A DNA stretch of 64,000 nucleotides, taken from the NCBI RefSeq assembly GCF_036880965.1, contig NZ_JBAJMV010000008.1:1-64000 (forward strand), read 5' to 3'. Source of the stretch: JAUASW01 sp036880965. Lineage in GTDB: Bacteria; Pseudomonadota; Gammaproteobacteria; Burkholderiales; Burkholderiaceae_C. Under the pieces are notes generated by a model, which saw nothing but the letters and a program-made list of their open reading frames with translations, was not told the DNA's origin and made no database searches. The position numbers and the translations under genes are program-made. Below are positions 41,173-50,396 of the stretch, piece after piece (the stretch's first letter is position 1; each line of letters begins with the position of its first letter).

Positions 41173-41535
41173 ATGTTTCGCCGGCTCGTCGCCTTCATCC
41201 TCACGCTTTGCATGTGCTGGCAGTCACTCGCCTATGCTGGCGCTGGCGTGGTGATGGCGCAGACCGACGACCATGAGCATGCCCTCATGCATTTCGAGGG
41301 CACCTCTCACCACCATGACGAACATGGGGGTGCCGACGGTTGGCATCAGGATGAATCAGCTGCTTCCACCGGCCACCTGAGCGCAGATGCCTGCGTTTTC
41401 CCGCCGGCCCTGGTATTCCTGCCGACCATTGAACTGCAGGCGCCTGTGTCCATGCAGCCTGAATCGGTGTTGCAGGCCTTTTTGCCGCTCCCCTTCCTGG
41501 ACGGTCTCGAACGACCTCCTCGACTCACGGCCTGA
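41173..41535 (+). CDS. Small His-rich exported protein heading the metal-efflux operon
   Basis: A 120-aa protein: signal peptide FRRLVAFILTLCMCWQSLAY, then a His/Asp/Glu-rich stretch (DDHEHALMHFEGTSHHHDEH) likely to bind divalent metal, then a hydrophobic middle (ACVFPPALVFLPTIEL) and a Pro-rich end. Similar short proteins precede czcC in other Burkholderiales metal-resistance operons (CzcI-like position). The ATG at 41173 is the one that gives a signal peptide; the upstream frame to 40987 overlaps nothing functional. About 110 bases separate it from the outer-membrane protein gene. Confidence 0.7.
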   Translation: MFRRLVAFILTLCMCWQSLAYAGAGVVMAQTDDHEHALMHFEGTSHHHDEHGGADGWHQDESAASTGHLSADACVFPPALVFLPTIELQAPVSMQPESVLQAFLPLPFLDGLERPPRLTA

Positions 41536-41647
41536 TCCTGCCGTGTGCCTGGCGCCTTGACGCCTGGCTTGTCGTCGCCCCTGCGCCTCACCGACCGCGC
41601 TGGCTGATCTGAGCCAGCGGCCGTGGCGCATCCAACGTTCGATCATC

Positions 41648-42913
41648 ATGAGTCACTTTCCATGGCCAAGGCCATGGCACGTCGTTCGCCGCGTGGCGGC
41701 CGGCGCGCTGTGCCTGGCTTTCAGTGCCCCCATGGCGCTGGCACAGGGCTCTGCAACGGCCTCAAGCGCCGCTGTGGGCTTCACCATCAAACAAGCCCTT
41801 GATGCGGCTTGGCAGCGGTCCGTAGCCGCAGCCGAATCGCAAGGCAGATACGGCCGAGCCCGGGCCGAGCAATTGCTTGCGCAGAGCTGGTTGTCGGCGC
41901 CCGCGTCGGTATCGCTCAGTCAACGCGAAGGCCGGTCCGGCTCGCCTTCGGGCAGGCGCGAGACCGAACTGGGTGTGGCGCTGCCGCTCTGGAATTTCGG
42001 GGCGCGCGCCGCAGGCGGCCAGGCTACCGAGGCGGAATCGCGCTGGGCGCGGGCTGCTGAGCAAGCAGCGCTGCTGCGACTGGCCGGACAGCTTCGTGAA
42101 GCGGCCGGCGCCGCCAAGCTGGCCGATGCCGAGCTCAAACAGGTGGAGCGGCATGTCGCCAACTTGCAGCAACTTGCGGCGGATGTGGAGCGCCGGGTCA
42201 AGGCCGGCGATCTCGCTCCCGCCGATGCACTGGCAGCCAAAGCCGAGCTCCTGTCGGCACAGTCACAGCTGCGCTCGGCGAGCCAATCCTCGTCGGCTCA
42301 GCATGCGGCCTGGCGCCTGCTGACCGGCCTGGAGCAACTGCCCGGCGCAGAGGATGTACTCCAGGCGCCTCCTGAGGTGCCCGAAGTCCATCCGGAGCTG
42401 TCACTCGCTCAGTCTGCGGTCGACCTCTGGCAGCGCCGGGTCGAGTTCGCACAGGCCCAGCGTACGGAAGGGCCCGAGTTGTCGATCGGGGTTCGACAGG
42501 AACGCCCGGGTCAGGGCGTGGGCGCGCAGAACAGCGTCGTCGTCGGGCTGCGCATGCCGTTTGGCGGCGAGGCTCACCGCCAGCCCCGGATCGCCGCGGC
42601 CTTGGCCGATCTCGAGACCGCCCGCAGGCAGGCCCTGCGCACGCGCGATCAGCTCGCAACGGAACTCTCGCTGGCGGCGGCACATCAGCAGGCCAGCGAC
42701 ATGCAAGCCAAGCTCGAACGGGAGCGAGCCTCCCTTCTCGCTGAACGTGCCCGACTCATCGCCAAGTCCTTCGAGGCTGGCGAAACGCCCTTGCCTGACC
42801 TGCTGCGCGCGGTAGGCGCTTCAGCAGATGCCGAGGCGGCCAGCGCACGCCAGCAGGCTGGGCTGCAGCTGGCGGCGGCGCGACTCCAACAAGCTCTGGG
42901 ACTCATTCCATGA
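41648..42913 (+). CDS. czcC: Outer-membrane efflux protein, CzcC type
   Basis: A 421-aa TolC-superfamily protein with a signal peptide (residues 1-33). Long heptad-like helices (AEAESQ, LLRLAGQLREAAGAAKLADAE, VERRVKAGDLAPADALAAKA, LLAERARLIAKSFEAGETPL) form the periplasmic channel; the two-fold repeat typical of the family is visible (KAGDL / EAGETPL). It provides the outer-membrane duct for the RND pump encoded downstream. It overlaps the next gene by four bases. Confidence 0.85.
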   Translation: MSHFPWPRPWHVVRRVAAGALCLAFSAPMALAQGSATASSAAVGFTIKQALDAAWQRSVAAAESQGRYGRARAEQLLAQSWLSAPASVSLSQREGRSGSPSGRRETELGVALPLWNFGARAAGGQATEAESRWARAAEQAALLRLAGQLREAAGAAKLADAELKQVERHVANLQQLAADVERRVKAGDLAPADALAAKAELLSAQSQLRSASQSSSAQHAAWRLLTGLEQLPGAEDVLQAPPEVPEVHPELSLAQSAVDLWQRRVEFAQAQRTEGPELSIGVRQERPGQGVGAQNSVVVGLRMPFGGEAHRQPRIAAALADLETARRQALRTRDQLATELSLAAAHQQASDMQAKLERERASLLAERARLIAKSFEAGETPLPDLLRAVGASADAEAASARQQAGLQLAAARLQQALGLIP

Positions 42914-43554
42914 ATCGCCAATCCAAGCATCAAATCCTTCTGCCGCTCGCGCTTGCGAGTTCGTTCGTCATCAGTGTTGCGCCGTCACTGGCCGGCCCAG
43001 GTGCCCATGGCCCCAACGGGGAGCATCTCGATACGCCGTCCTCCACCTTGTCCGGTGGCAAGGCAAGCCCTCGAATCGAAGCCAAGTCCGAGCTGTTCGA
43101 GCTGGTCGGCACGCTGGCGGGCGGCGAGCTGTCCATCCTGATCGACCGCTTTGCGACCAATGAGCCGCTGCTCAAGGCCGAGGTCGAGGTCGAAACCGGC
43201 GGCACCAAAGCCAAGGCGAAGTTCCATGCCGACGTCGGCGACTTCTCCGTCGATGACGAGGCCTTTCTCAAGAAGCTGTCGACGCCAGGCGAACACGCGC
43301 TGGTCATCACCGTGATGGCGGGTGAGGACACCGACCTACTGGATGGTGTGCTTCGAGTGACCGAGCCGGTCAGTGCCGAGGCCCATGCGCATGGGCATGG
43401 CGAACACGATGACCACGCCGAGGACCATGGCCGCCCCTGGGGGCGCTGGGCCCTCGGAGCTGGCGCAGCTCTGGCGGCGCTCGGCGGCCTGATCTGGCAT
43501 CGCAGAAGGACGACGTCCTCGTTCGGCAATCAAAGCAATGGAGGCCTGGCATGA
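42910..43554 (+). CDS. Periplasmic membrane-anchored accessory protein of the metal-efflux operon
   Basis: A 214-aa protein with a signal peptide ending near SLAG and a mature N-terminus GPGAHGPNGEHLD. The same 13-residue motif opens the next protein. A beta-rich middle follows (SELFELVGTLAGGELSILID, ALVITVMAGEDTDLLDGVLR), then a His-rich patch (AEAHAHGHGEHDDHAED), a membrane helix (LGAGAALAALGGLIW) and a basic tail. It overlaps both neighbours by four bases. Probably hands metal to the pump or anchors the complex; no named family recognised. Confidence 0.7.
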   Translation: MNRQSKHQILLPLALASSFVISVAPSLAGPGAHGPNGEHLDTPSSTLSGGKASPRIEAKSELFELVGTLAGGELSILIDRFATNEPLLKAEVEVETGGTKAKAKFHADVGDFSVDDEAFLKKLSTPGEHALVITVMAGEDTDLLDGVLRVTEPVSAEAHAHGHGEHDDHAEDHGRPWGRWALGAGAALAALGGLIWHRRRTTSSFGNQSNGGLA

Positions 43555-44693
43555 AGCCCGCGGCAACTCGTACCCCCGGCTGGGTCGCCGCGTTGCTGAC
43601 GCTGGCTGCCTGTACCGCTGTTTCCACGACCTGGGCCGGCCCAGGCGCCCACGGGCCCAACGGTGAGCATCTGGACCAGGCCAGCGCGCCCAGCGCAGGC
43701 GGCCTGGCGCGTCTGCCGGACGGCAGCGTCAACGTACCCAAGCTGGCGCAGCGCCGGATGGGACTGCGCACGCAGCTCGTACCCGAGTCTGAGGCAGCCG
43801 CGACCGTGCAACTGCCAGCACGCGTGGTCGCCGATCCCAATGCCAGCGGCCAGATCCAGTCCGCACACGGAGGCCGGATTGAACCGGGTCCCAAGGGCCT
43901 GCCGGTGGCAGGCCAGGCTGTGCGTCAGGGCGACGTGCTGGCCTGGGTGCGTCACCATGCAGAACCCTATGCGATGGCCAGCCAGCAATCGCAGCGCGCC
44001 GAGCTGAAGGCCGCCCGTGAGCTGGCTGAGCAGCGTGTGCGGCGCCTGGAATCGCTGGAGGGCACGGTGCCTCGCAAGGACATCGAGGCCGCACGCATCG
44101 ATCTACAGTCGCTATCAACCCGTGAGCAGAGCATCACTGCTAGCCTGGATGCACGAGAGGCCCTGCGCGCACCGATATCCGGCGTAATTGCCCGGTCTGA
44201 TCTTAAGGCTGGCCAGATCGTGGATCCCCGCGACGTGCTGGTCGAGATCGTCGATCCGACGCGGCTGATGATCGAGGCCACGACGCCCGACGTGGCCCTG
44301 GGTAGCCGGCTCACCGATGCGAAGCTGGCTGGCATGGCCGGCGTCAAGCTCAAGCTGGTCGGCGCGGCGCGTGCATTGCGCGACGGCGTGTTGCCACTCA
44401 GCTTCAAGGTGTCGGTGGAGCTTGGTGCAACGCCACTTGCCCTCGGCCAACCGGTGATGCTGATTGCCGCGCTGCAGGAGCGGCGCAAGGGCATTGTGCT
44501 GCCGGCCGCCGCCGTGGTCCGCAGCCCGGCCAACGAGCCGGTGGTCTGGATCAAGGCCGGCGTCGAGCGATACGTGCCCCAACCCGTGCAGGTCCAGGCA
44601 CTGGACAGTGCCACGGTTCTTGTGACGCAGGGCCTGGCCGCGGACAACCGTGTGGTTGTCCAGGGCGCAGCCCTCGTGGCGCAGATCCGCTGA
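43551..44693 (+). CDS. czcB: RND periplasmic adaptor (membrane fusion) protein, CzcB type
   Basis: A 380-aa adaptor: signal peptide ending TTWA, mature start GPGAHGPNGEHLD, then barrel-sandwich segments (QLPARVVADPNASGQIQSAH, GLPVAGQAVRQGDVLAWV), a helical hairpin (about 145-200, ELKAARELAEQRVRRLESLE), the second lipoyl half APISGVIARSDLKAGQIVDP, the beta-barrel and membrane-proximal domain. It links the inner-membrane CzcA-type pump with the CzcC-type duct. The absence of the long N-terminal metal-binding extension of CzcB is partly offset by the His-containing motif. The pump gene starts 10 bases after its stop. Confidence 0.88.
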   Translation: MKPAATRTPGWVAALLTLAACTAVSTTWAGPGAHGPNGEHLDQASAPSAGGLARLPDGSVNVPKLAQRRMGLRTQLVPESEAAATVQLPARVVADPNASGQIQSAHGGRIEPGPKGLPVAGQAVRQGDVLAWVRHHAEPYAMASQQSQRAELKAARELAEQRVRRLESLEGTVPRKDIEAARIDLQSLSTREQSITASLDAREALRAPISGVIARSDLKAGQIVDPRDVLVEIVDPTRLMIEATTPDVALGSRLTDAKLAGMAGVKLKLVGAARALRDGVLPLSFKVSVELGATPLALGQPVMLIAALQERRKGIVLPAAAVVRSPANEPVVWIKAGVERYVPQPVQVQALDSATVLVTQGLAADNRVVVQGAALVAQIR

Positions 44694-44703
44694 GAGGTGC
44701 CGC

Positions 44704-47700
44704 ATGTTCAACTGGATCGTTAGATACAGCCTGCACAACCGGCTCTTCGTGCTGGCGTTCGCGGCGCTACTGCTGGCCTACGGGGCCATCACGGCGTGGC
44801 GGACACCGGTCGATGTCTTCCCTGACCTCAACAAGCCGCTGGTCACCATCCTCACCGAGGCCGGCGGCATGGCGCCCGAAGAGGTCGAACAGCTCGTCAG
44901 CTTCCCGATCGAGACGGCGCTCAACGGCATGCCGGGTGTGACCCGTGTCCGCTCCACCTCCGGCGTCGGCCTGTCGGTCGTCTACGCCGAATTCGACTGG
45001 GGCACCGACATCTATCGCAACCGCCAGCTGGTCGGCGAGCGATTGGCTCAGCTTCGTGGGCAGCTGCCAGGGGATATCACGCCCGTCATGGGGCCCGTCT
45101 CATCGATCATGGGCGAGGTGATGCTGATCGCGCTGCCCCTGCAAGTGGGTGAGGGTGCTGCCTCGCCGATGCAGGCGCGCGAGTACGCCGATTTCGTGCT
45201 GCGGCCGCGACTCCTCGGCATCGCCGGCGTGTCGCAGGTCATTCCTATCGGTGGCGAGGTGCGTCAGCTGCGCGTCGAACCCGACCCTGCCCGCATGGCG
45301 CAACTGGGCATCACGCTGAGCCAGGTCGAACAGGCGCTGCGCGGCTTCGCAGGCAATGCCGGCGGCGGCTTCATCGATCTCAACAGTCGCGAGTACCTGA
45401 TTCGGCATCTTGGCCGGACCAACCGGCTTGAGCACCTGCAGGGTATGGCCGTCGGCTGGAAGGATGGTCGTCCGGTCCTGTTGCAGCAAGTCGCCCAGGT
45501 ACGTTTCGCCGCCGCGCTCAAACGTGGCGATGCCGGCTACAAGGGAGCCCCTGCGGTCATCGTCAGCGTGCAGAAGCAACCGGCCGCAGACACGGTCAAG
45601 CTGACCCAGCAGATCGAGCAGGCGCTCGGCGAGCTCAAGGCCGGCCTGCCCAAAGGCCTGGCCGCCCCCAAGGTGCTGTTCCGTCAGGCCGACTTCATCC
45701 AGGCCTCGATCGGCAACGTCACCGAAGCCTTGCGCGATGGTGCCGTCATGGTGGCCATCGTGCTATTCGCTTTCTTGCTCTCGGCTCGGACCACGCTGAT
45801 CTCGTTGCTGGCCATTCCTCTGTCACTGGCCGTAACGGCCCTGGTGTTCCGCCTGCTGGATCAGTCGATCAACGTCATGACCCTGGGCGGTCTCGCCATC
45901 GCCATCGGTGAGCTGGTAGATGACGCAGTGGTCGACGTCGAGAATATCTTGCGGCGCTTGAAGGAGAACCGGCTGCTGTCAGCACCGCGACCGCTGCTGG
46001 AAGTCGTGCGCCAGGCCAGCGTTGAAGTGCGCTCAGGCATCGTCTACGCAACTGTCATCGTCGTGCTGGTGTTCGTGCCGCTATTTGCCTTGCCCGGCAT
46101 CGAGGGACGCCTGTTCGCCCCGCTGGGCATCGCGTACATCGTGTCCATCCTGGCCTCGATGCTGGTGTCCATGACAGTCACACCGGTGCTGTGTACCTAC
46201 CTGCTTCCCGGAATGAAGCGACTGGACCATGGCGACAGCCCGCTGGTCGCAAAGCTCAAGGCCTGGGACGCGCGCCTGCTGACCTGGTCCTTTCCGCGCG
46301 CCAGACTGCTGATCGGCACGTCCGTCGTGGCGGTGGTCCTGGCTGCCGTCAGCGTTCCCTTCTTTGCTCGGGCCTTCCTTCCGGCCTTCAACGAAGGCTC
46401 GCTGGTGCTGTCGCTGATGTTTAACCCGGGTACCTCGTTGTCCGAGGCGAACCGGATGGGATCGTTGGCCGAGCAACTGATCGGACAGGTGCCTGAGGTC
46501 ACGCAGGTGGGCAGACGTACCGGACGTGCCGAGCTGGATGAGCATGCCGAGGGCGTGCACTCGGCGGAGATCGACGTCGACCTGCGCCGTAACGGCAAGC
46601 CGGTCGACCGCGAGGCCGTGATGGCGCAGATCCGCGCGCAGCTCGCCTCGCTGCCAGCCCAGGTGGCCATAGGCCAGCCGATCTCTCACCGCTTGGATCA
46701 TCTGCTTTCCGGCGTGCGCGCGCAGATCGCGCTGAAGATCTACGGCGACGACACCGATACCTTGCGCGGTCTGGCCGAGCAAATGCGCGGCAAGCTGGCT
46801 GCCGTGAATGGGCTGGTGGACCTGACGGTCGAGAAGCAGGTCCTGATCCCGCAGATCATGGTTCGCATCGACCAGGATCGGCTTGCCCAGACCGGCCTGC
46901 CGCCCGGGGAGGCCGTCCGCATGCTGCAGGCCCTTACGGACGGAGCTCACGGCGCGCAGATCGTGGATGGCCCGCGCCGCTACGAACTGGTGCTTCGCCT
47001 GCCTGATGACCAGCGCAGCCCACAGGACCTGGCGCGCACGCTGGTGGACACGCCGGCGGGGCGCCTGCCGGTGTCTAGCTTTGCCACCGTCGAAGAGGCT
47101 GATGGTCCGAATCAGATCGGGCGCGAGAACGGGCGCCGGCGCATCGTGGTCTATGCCAACACCGACGGCTCGGACATGGGCCGGGTCGTCGCCGACATCC
47201 GCAAGATCATTGCCGATACGCCCTTGCCAACAGGTAGCTTCATCAGTCTGGAGGGGCAGTTCCAGGCTCAGGAGCAGGCCACCAGCCAGATCATCGGTTT
47301 GTCGCTGATCTCGCTGGCCATGATGTTCCTTGTCCTGTATTCGCGCTATCGCTCGGCGGTGCTGGCCGGCGTCATCATGGCCAACATCCCGCTGGCTCTG
47401 ATCGGCAGCGTGGTGGCGATGTGGCTGTCAGGTGTCACGCTGTCGGTGGCCACGATGGTCGGCTTCATCACCTTGGCAGGCATTGCCACGCGCAACGGCA
47501 TCCTCAAGATCAGCCACTACATCAACCTGTGCCGGTTCGAAGGAGAAACCTTCAGCCAGGCGATGGTGGTGCGCGGCTCCTTGGAGCGCCTGACGCCTGT
47601 GCTGATGACCGCGCTGGTGGCGGCCTTCGCGCTGACGCCGTTGTTGCTGGCCGGCGATGCGCCGGGTAAGGAAATCCTGCATCCGGTGGCGGTGGTCATC

Positions 47701-47844
47701 TTTGGCGGGTTGGTCAGTTCGACGTTGCTCGACACGCTCTTGACGCCGCTCCTGTATTGGCTGTTCGGTCGCAAGCCGACCGAACGGCTGCTGCGCGAGT
47801 CCGACGAAGCCGTCGCGGAACCACAAGCCCGCGAAGCCTTCTGA
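44704..47844 (+). CDS. czcA: RND heavy-metal efflux pump, CzcA family
   Basis: A 1046-aa proton-driven inner-membrane pump. Family signatures: TPVDVFPDLNKPLVTILTEA, LVSFPIETALNGMPGV, RSTSGVGLSVVYAEFDWGTD, and the proton-relay helix with LGGLAIAIGELVDDAVVDVE (the GELVDDAVVDVEN motif of heavy-metal RND pumps). Twelve membrane helices and two large periplasmic loops fit. The metal cannot be fixed from sequence: the Asp/Glu relay pattern falls in the HME group and the local genes suggest Co/Zn/Cd/Ni rather than Cu. ATG 44704 follows GAGGTG; the frame open to 44650 overlaps czcB. Confidence 0.92.
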   Translation: MFNWIVRYSLHNRLFVLAFAALLLAYGAITAWRTPVDVFPDLNKPLVTILTEAGGMAPEEVEQLVSFPIETALNGMPGVTRVRSTSGVGLSVVYAEFDWGTDIYRNRQLVGERLAQLRGQLPGDITPVMGPVSSIMGEVMLIALPLQVGEGAASPMQAREYADFVLRPRLLGIAGVSQVIPIGGEVRQLRVEPDPARMAQLGITLSQVEQALRGFAGNAGGGFIDLNSREYLIRHLGRTNRLEHLQGMAVGWKDGRPVLLQQVAQVRFAAALKRGDAGYKGAPAVIVSVQKQPAADTVKLTQQIEQALGELKAGLPKGLAAPKVLFRQADFIQASIGNVTEALRDGAVMVAIVLFAFLLSARTTLISLLAIPLSLAVTALVFRLLDQSINVMTLGGLAIAIGELVDDAVVDVENILRRLKENRLLSAPRPLLEVVRQASVEVRSGIVYATVIVVLVFVPLFALPGIEGRLFAPLGIAYIVSILASMLVSMTVTPVLCTYLLPGMKRLDHGDSPLVAKLKAWDARLLTWSFPRARLLIGTSVVAVVLAAVSVPFFARAFLPAFNEGSLVLSLMFNPGTSLSEANRMGSLAEQLIGQVPEVTQVGRRTGRAELDEHAEGVHSAEIDVDLRRNGKPVDREAVMAQIRAQLASLPAQVAIGQPISHRLDHLLSGVRAQIALKIYGDDTDTLRGLAEQMRGKLAAVNGLVDLTVEKQVLIPQIMVRIDQDRLAQTGLPPGEAVRMLQALTDGAHGAQIVDGPRRYELVLRLPDDQRSPQDLARTLVDTPAGRLPVSSFATVEEADGPNQIGRENGRRRIVVYANTDGSDMGRVVADIRKIIADTPLPTGSFISLEGQFQAQEQATSQIIGLSLISLAMMFLVLYSRYRSAVLAGVIMANIPLALIGSVVAMWLSGVTLSVATMVGFITLAGIATRNGILKISHYINLCRFEGETFSQAMVVRGSLERLTPVLMTALVAAFALTPLLLAGDAPGKEILHPVAVVIFGGLVSSTLLDTLLTPLLYWLFGRKPTERLLRESDEAVAEPQAREAF

Positions 47845-47912
47845 TCCCCGGAACCGAAGGGCCTGGCGGTGCCGCCCCCAAGCGCACCGCACCTCGAATG
47901 GAGACTGAAACG

Positions 47913-48293
47913 ATGAAGATGAAGCAACTGATCCAGATCGCCGCCCTGACCATCGGAGCGCTGACCCTCAACCAGGCGATGGCCCATGGCGCCGGCAAGC
48001 CACTGCACGGCGGCATCGTGCAAGTCGCCAACGACGTGAATTTTGAATTCGTCGTCGAGTCCGATGGCGCCACGATCTACCTGGTGGACCACGACCAGCC
48101 GATGTCCTCGGCCGGCATCTCCGGCAAGCTGACGGTGCTGAGCGGTAGCAAGAAGACCGAAGTCGACGTCAAGGCGGCCAACGACAACAAGCTGCGCGCC
48201 CTCGGTGTGTCGATTCCGGCAGGCTCGAAGGTGGTGGCCGTACTGAACAACGTCGAAGGCAGGACGGTCACGGTGCGATTCAACCTCAAGTGA
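47913..48293 (+). CDS. Small periplasmic protein of the metal-efflux operon
   Basis: A 126-aa exported protein (signal peptide ALTIGALTLNQAMA; mature start HGAGKPLHGGIVQ). HGAGKPLHGG offers His ligands at the very N-terminus; the rest is a small beta-sandwich-like domain (NFEFVVESDGATIYLVDHD, GKLTVLSGSKKTEVDV, VRFNLK). Related proteins accompany czc-type operons and may chaperone metal ions in the periplasm. ATG 47913 has GGAG 9 bases upstream; an alternative is 47898. About 70 bases after the pump gene. Confidence 0.75.
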   Translation: MKMKQLIQIAALTIGALTLNQAMAHGAGKPLHGGIVQVANDVNFEFVVESDGATIYLVDHDQPMSSAGISGKLTVLSGSKKTEVDVKAANDNKLRALGVSIPAGSKVVAVLNNVEGRTVTVRFNLK

Positions 48294-48304
48294 TCGGCTA
48301 GGCC

Positions 48305-49360
48305 ATGAGCAGCATCAGCCTCCGTGCACCCGCCGTACGTGGTGGGGTGCTGGCCTTGCTGGCAGCCATGCTCTTCGGAGCGAGCACGCCGTTCGTCCAG
48401 TACTTCGGCCGTGGGCTGGGCGCGTTCACGACCGCCTCGCTGCTGTATTTCGGCGCTGCTGTCATTGGCCTGCTCCTGCGTCGACCAGTCGAGCAGGAGG
48501 CGCGGCTGCATCGAGGTGACTGGCCGCGCCTGATGTGGGTGGCCGCCTTCGGTGCCGTGGTCGGACCGGTTGCCCTGGCCTGGGGGCTTCAGCGCACCAG
48601 TGGTGCCGGCGCCTCGCTGATGCTGACGCTGGAGGCGCTGTTCACCGCTTTGCTGGCCTGGCGCCTCTATGGCGAAGTCATGGACAGGCGGGTTTGGTTG
48701 GCCATGCTGGCATTGCTCGTTGGCGGGGTCACCCTGGTGCTGGATCAGGGCTCCCTCGGCGGAACGCGCGTCCAAGGAATGATAGCTGTCGGACTGGCAA
48801 CGGCCGCCTGGGGCATGGACAACAGCCTCTCGCGGGCGCTGGCTGAGCGGGACCCTGCCCAGGTCGTGATGGCGAAATCGGCGCTTGGTGCTGCGGCAAC
48901 CTTCTGCCTCGCGCTGTTCGCGGGCGAGCCCCTGCCTTCGCCGGCCACCGCGGCTGCGCTGCTGGCCATCGGCGCCAGCGGATACGGGCTGAGTCTGCGC
49001 TTGTACTTGCTTGCCCAGCGCGCATTCGGTGCGGGGCGCACCGGGTCGGTGTTCGCGTTTGCTCCGTTCGTGGGCGCGTTGATCGCTATTCCGATGGGAG
49101 ACCGCTTGGTGACCCTGGGCATGGTCATCGGCGGCAGCCTGATGCTGATGGGCGTACTGCTGCATCTGGCGGAATCCCATGCGCACGAGCATGAGCATGA
49201 GGCCGTCGAGCATGAGCATGCGCACCGTCACGACGACGGACATCACGACCATGTCCACGACCCGATGCCGACTGGCTCGCACAGCCATCGGCATCGGCAT
49301 GCACCGGTCCGGCATTCCCATGCCCATATGCCGGACGCACACCATACACACCGGCACTAG
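48305..49360 (+). CDS. EamA (DMT) family transporter with His-rich C-terminal tail
   Basis: A 351-aa inner-membrane protein with ten helices in two EamA repeats (GGVLALLAAMLFGASTPFVQ; MIAVGLATAAWGMDNSLSRA). The last 65 residues are an extreme His/Asp/Glu tail (AHEHEHEAVEHEHAHRHDD...), expected in the cytosol or periplasm as a metal sponge or sensor. EamA proteins export or import small metabolites; the tail and the 12-base spacing from the efflux operon suggest metal or metallophore export (inferred). Confidence 0.85.
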   Translation: MSSISLRAPAVRGGVLALLAAMLFGASTPFVQYFGRGLGAFTTASLLYFGAAVIGLLLRRPVEQEARLHRGDWPRLMWVAAFGAVVGPVALAWGLQRTSGAGASLMLTLEALFTALLAWRLYGEVMDRRVWLAMLALLVGGVTLVLDQGSLGGTRVQGMIAVGLATAAWGMDNSLSRALAERDPAQVVMAKSALGAAATFCLALFAGEPLPSPATAAALLAIGASGYGLSLRLYLLAQRAFGAGRTGSVFAFAPFVGALIAIPMGDRLVTLGMVIGGSLMLMGVLLHLAESHAHEHEHEAVEHEHAHRHDDGHHDHVHDPMPTGSHSHRHRHAPVRHSHAHMPDAHHTHRH

Positions 49361-49416
49361 CACCATGGCTCACCCCGCGATGGATCAATGCAATGCGTCG
49401 TTGAAAGGCTTGCGAG

Positions 49417-49638
49417 ATGCCTGTTTCAGCCATGCCGCAAGGGTACGAATCATCGACCTTGCTAAACGATGTGTCGACGCTGCGAGCCTTCATGGGGTGG
49501 GTGCTGATAGGCCTGCTCGTGGTCGCAGTTGCTATCGGCATTTGGAGCGAATTTGCGAGGCGGCGGGCGCGTCGGCGCGGCGTCTCAAGGGAGGCCGCAA
49601 GGCGTCCGAAGCGCAAGCGCCGTGCGCGCGAGCGCTAG
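49417..49638 (+). CDS. Small single-pass membrane protein
   Basis: A possible 73-aa protein: polar N-terminus (MPQGYESSTLLNDVSTLRAF), one clear membrane helix (MGWVLIGLLVVAVAIGIW) and a very basic tail (RRRARRRGVSREAARRPKRK). The helix and positive-inside tail make it more credible than other short frames here, and it follows the EamA gene by 56 bases, but its start (49417 or 49432) has no strong ribosome-binding site. Function unknown. Confidence 0.45.
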   Translation: MPVSAMPQGYESSTLLNDVSTLRAFMGWVLIGLLVVAVAIGIWSEFARRRARRRGVSREAARRPKRKRRARER

Positions 49639-49655
49639 CGCGCTCAGCGCCTCCT

Positions 49656-50396
49656 TCAAGGCTTGAATTGACCGCTCAGCATGTAGCGCGAGCCCGGATG
49701 CACAAGGCGCGCAATCGTGATCGGCACGCCGCCCCGCTCCGTGCTGCGCACGATGACGAGGCAAGGCTCGTCATGCCTCAGTCGCAGCAACTGAGCCTCT
49801 TGCTCGCTGGGCAGACCCGCCTCGATCGAGTACTGGGCCTCCCAGAGTGGTGCAACCTGCAGAAGGTAGTTCGTGGGCGTGACCTGCGTGAAGTCGACAC
49901 TCAGGTAGTCAGGTGCACATGCCGGATTGACGTACCGATCCTCGCATTGGAGGGGCACGTCGTTCTCGAAATGCACCATCAGCGTATGGAAGACAGTCGA
50001 TCCCGTTTGGATGCCGAGCCGCGTGGCTACGGCAGCGCTGGCGCGTTCCCTCTTTGCGAGGTGAATTTCGGCCCTGTGCCGATGACCGCGCGAGAGGATT
50101 TCCTCGTGGAGGTCGCGGATCGTCAATGTCGACGACACCCGGGAAAGTTGAGCGGCGAAGGTGCCAATTCCCTGAACGCGATCAATCAGCCCCTCAGCCT
50201 GCAATTCGCGCACTGCGCGTGTCACCGTCATTCGGCTGACCTCGAACTGCGCCACCAGCTCAGACTCGGAAGGCATCAGTGTTCCAGTGGGCCAGCGTCC
50301 GGCGGCGAGGCCTTCCTTGAGGAACCTCTTTACGCGAACGTACGGCGCAGTTGGAAGCGATGTACGGGCGGCTGTAGTGGTGTCTTTGCGCGGCAT
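49656..50396 (-). CDS. GntR/HutC-family transcriptional repressor
   Basis: A 246-aa regulator: winged HTH (VRVKRFLKEGLAAGRWPTGT, MPSESELVAQFEVSRMTVTRAV, AEGLIDRVQGIGTFAA) and a UTRA effector domain (SRGHRHRAEIHLAKRERA, RLGIQTGSTVFHTLMVHFE, VPLQCEDRYVNPACAPDYLS, TPTNYLL, VIVRSTERGGVPITIARLVH). These match HutC, the urocanate-sensing repressor of histidine use, closely. But no hut gene is near; it is divergent from a TonB receptor-cupin-metalloprotease unit, so its effector may be different or may be histidine-derived. Likely binds the 550-base divergent region. Confidence 0.85.
   Translation of the reverse strand: MPRKDTTTAARTSLPTAPYVRVKRFLKEGLAAGRWPTGTLMPSESELVAQFEVSRMTVTRAVRELQAEGLIDRVQGIGTFAAQLSRVSSTLTIRDLHEEILSRGHRHRAEIHLAKRERASAAVATRLGIQTGSTVFHTLMVHFENDVPLQCEDRYVNPACAPDYLSVDFTQVTPTNYLLQVAPLWEAQYSIEAGLPSEQEAQLLRLRHDEPCLVIVRSTERGGVPITIARLVHPGSRYMLSGQFKP

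Noticed and set aside
48077..49366. 429-aa minus-strand frame with Met/Val-rich start
   Set aside because: Antisense to the EamA gene; the start is the complement of the His-rich tail.
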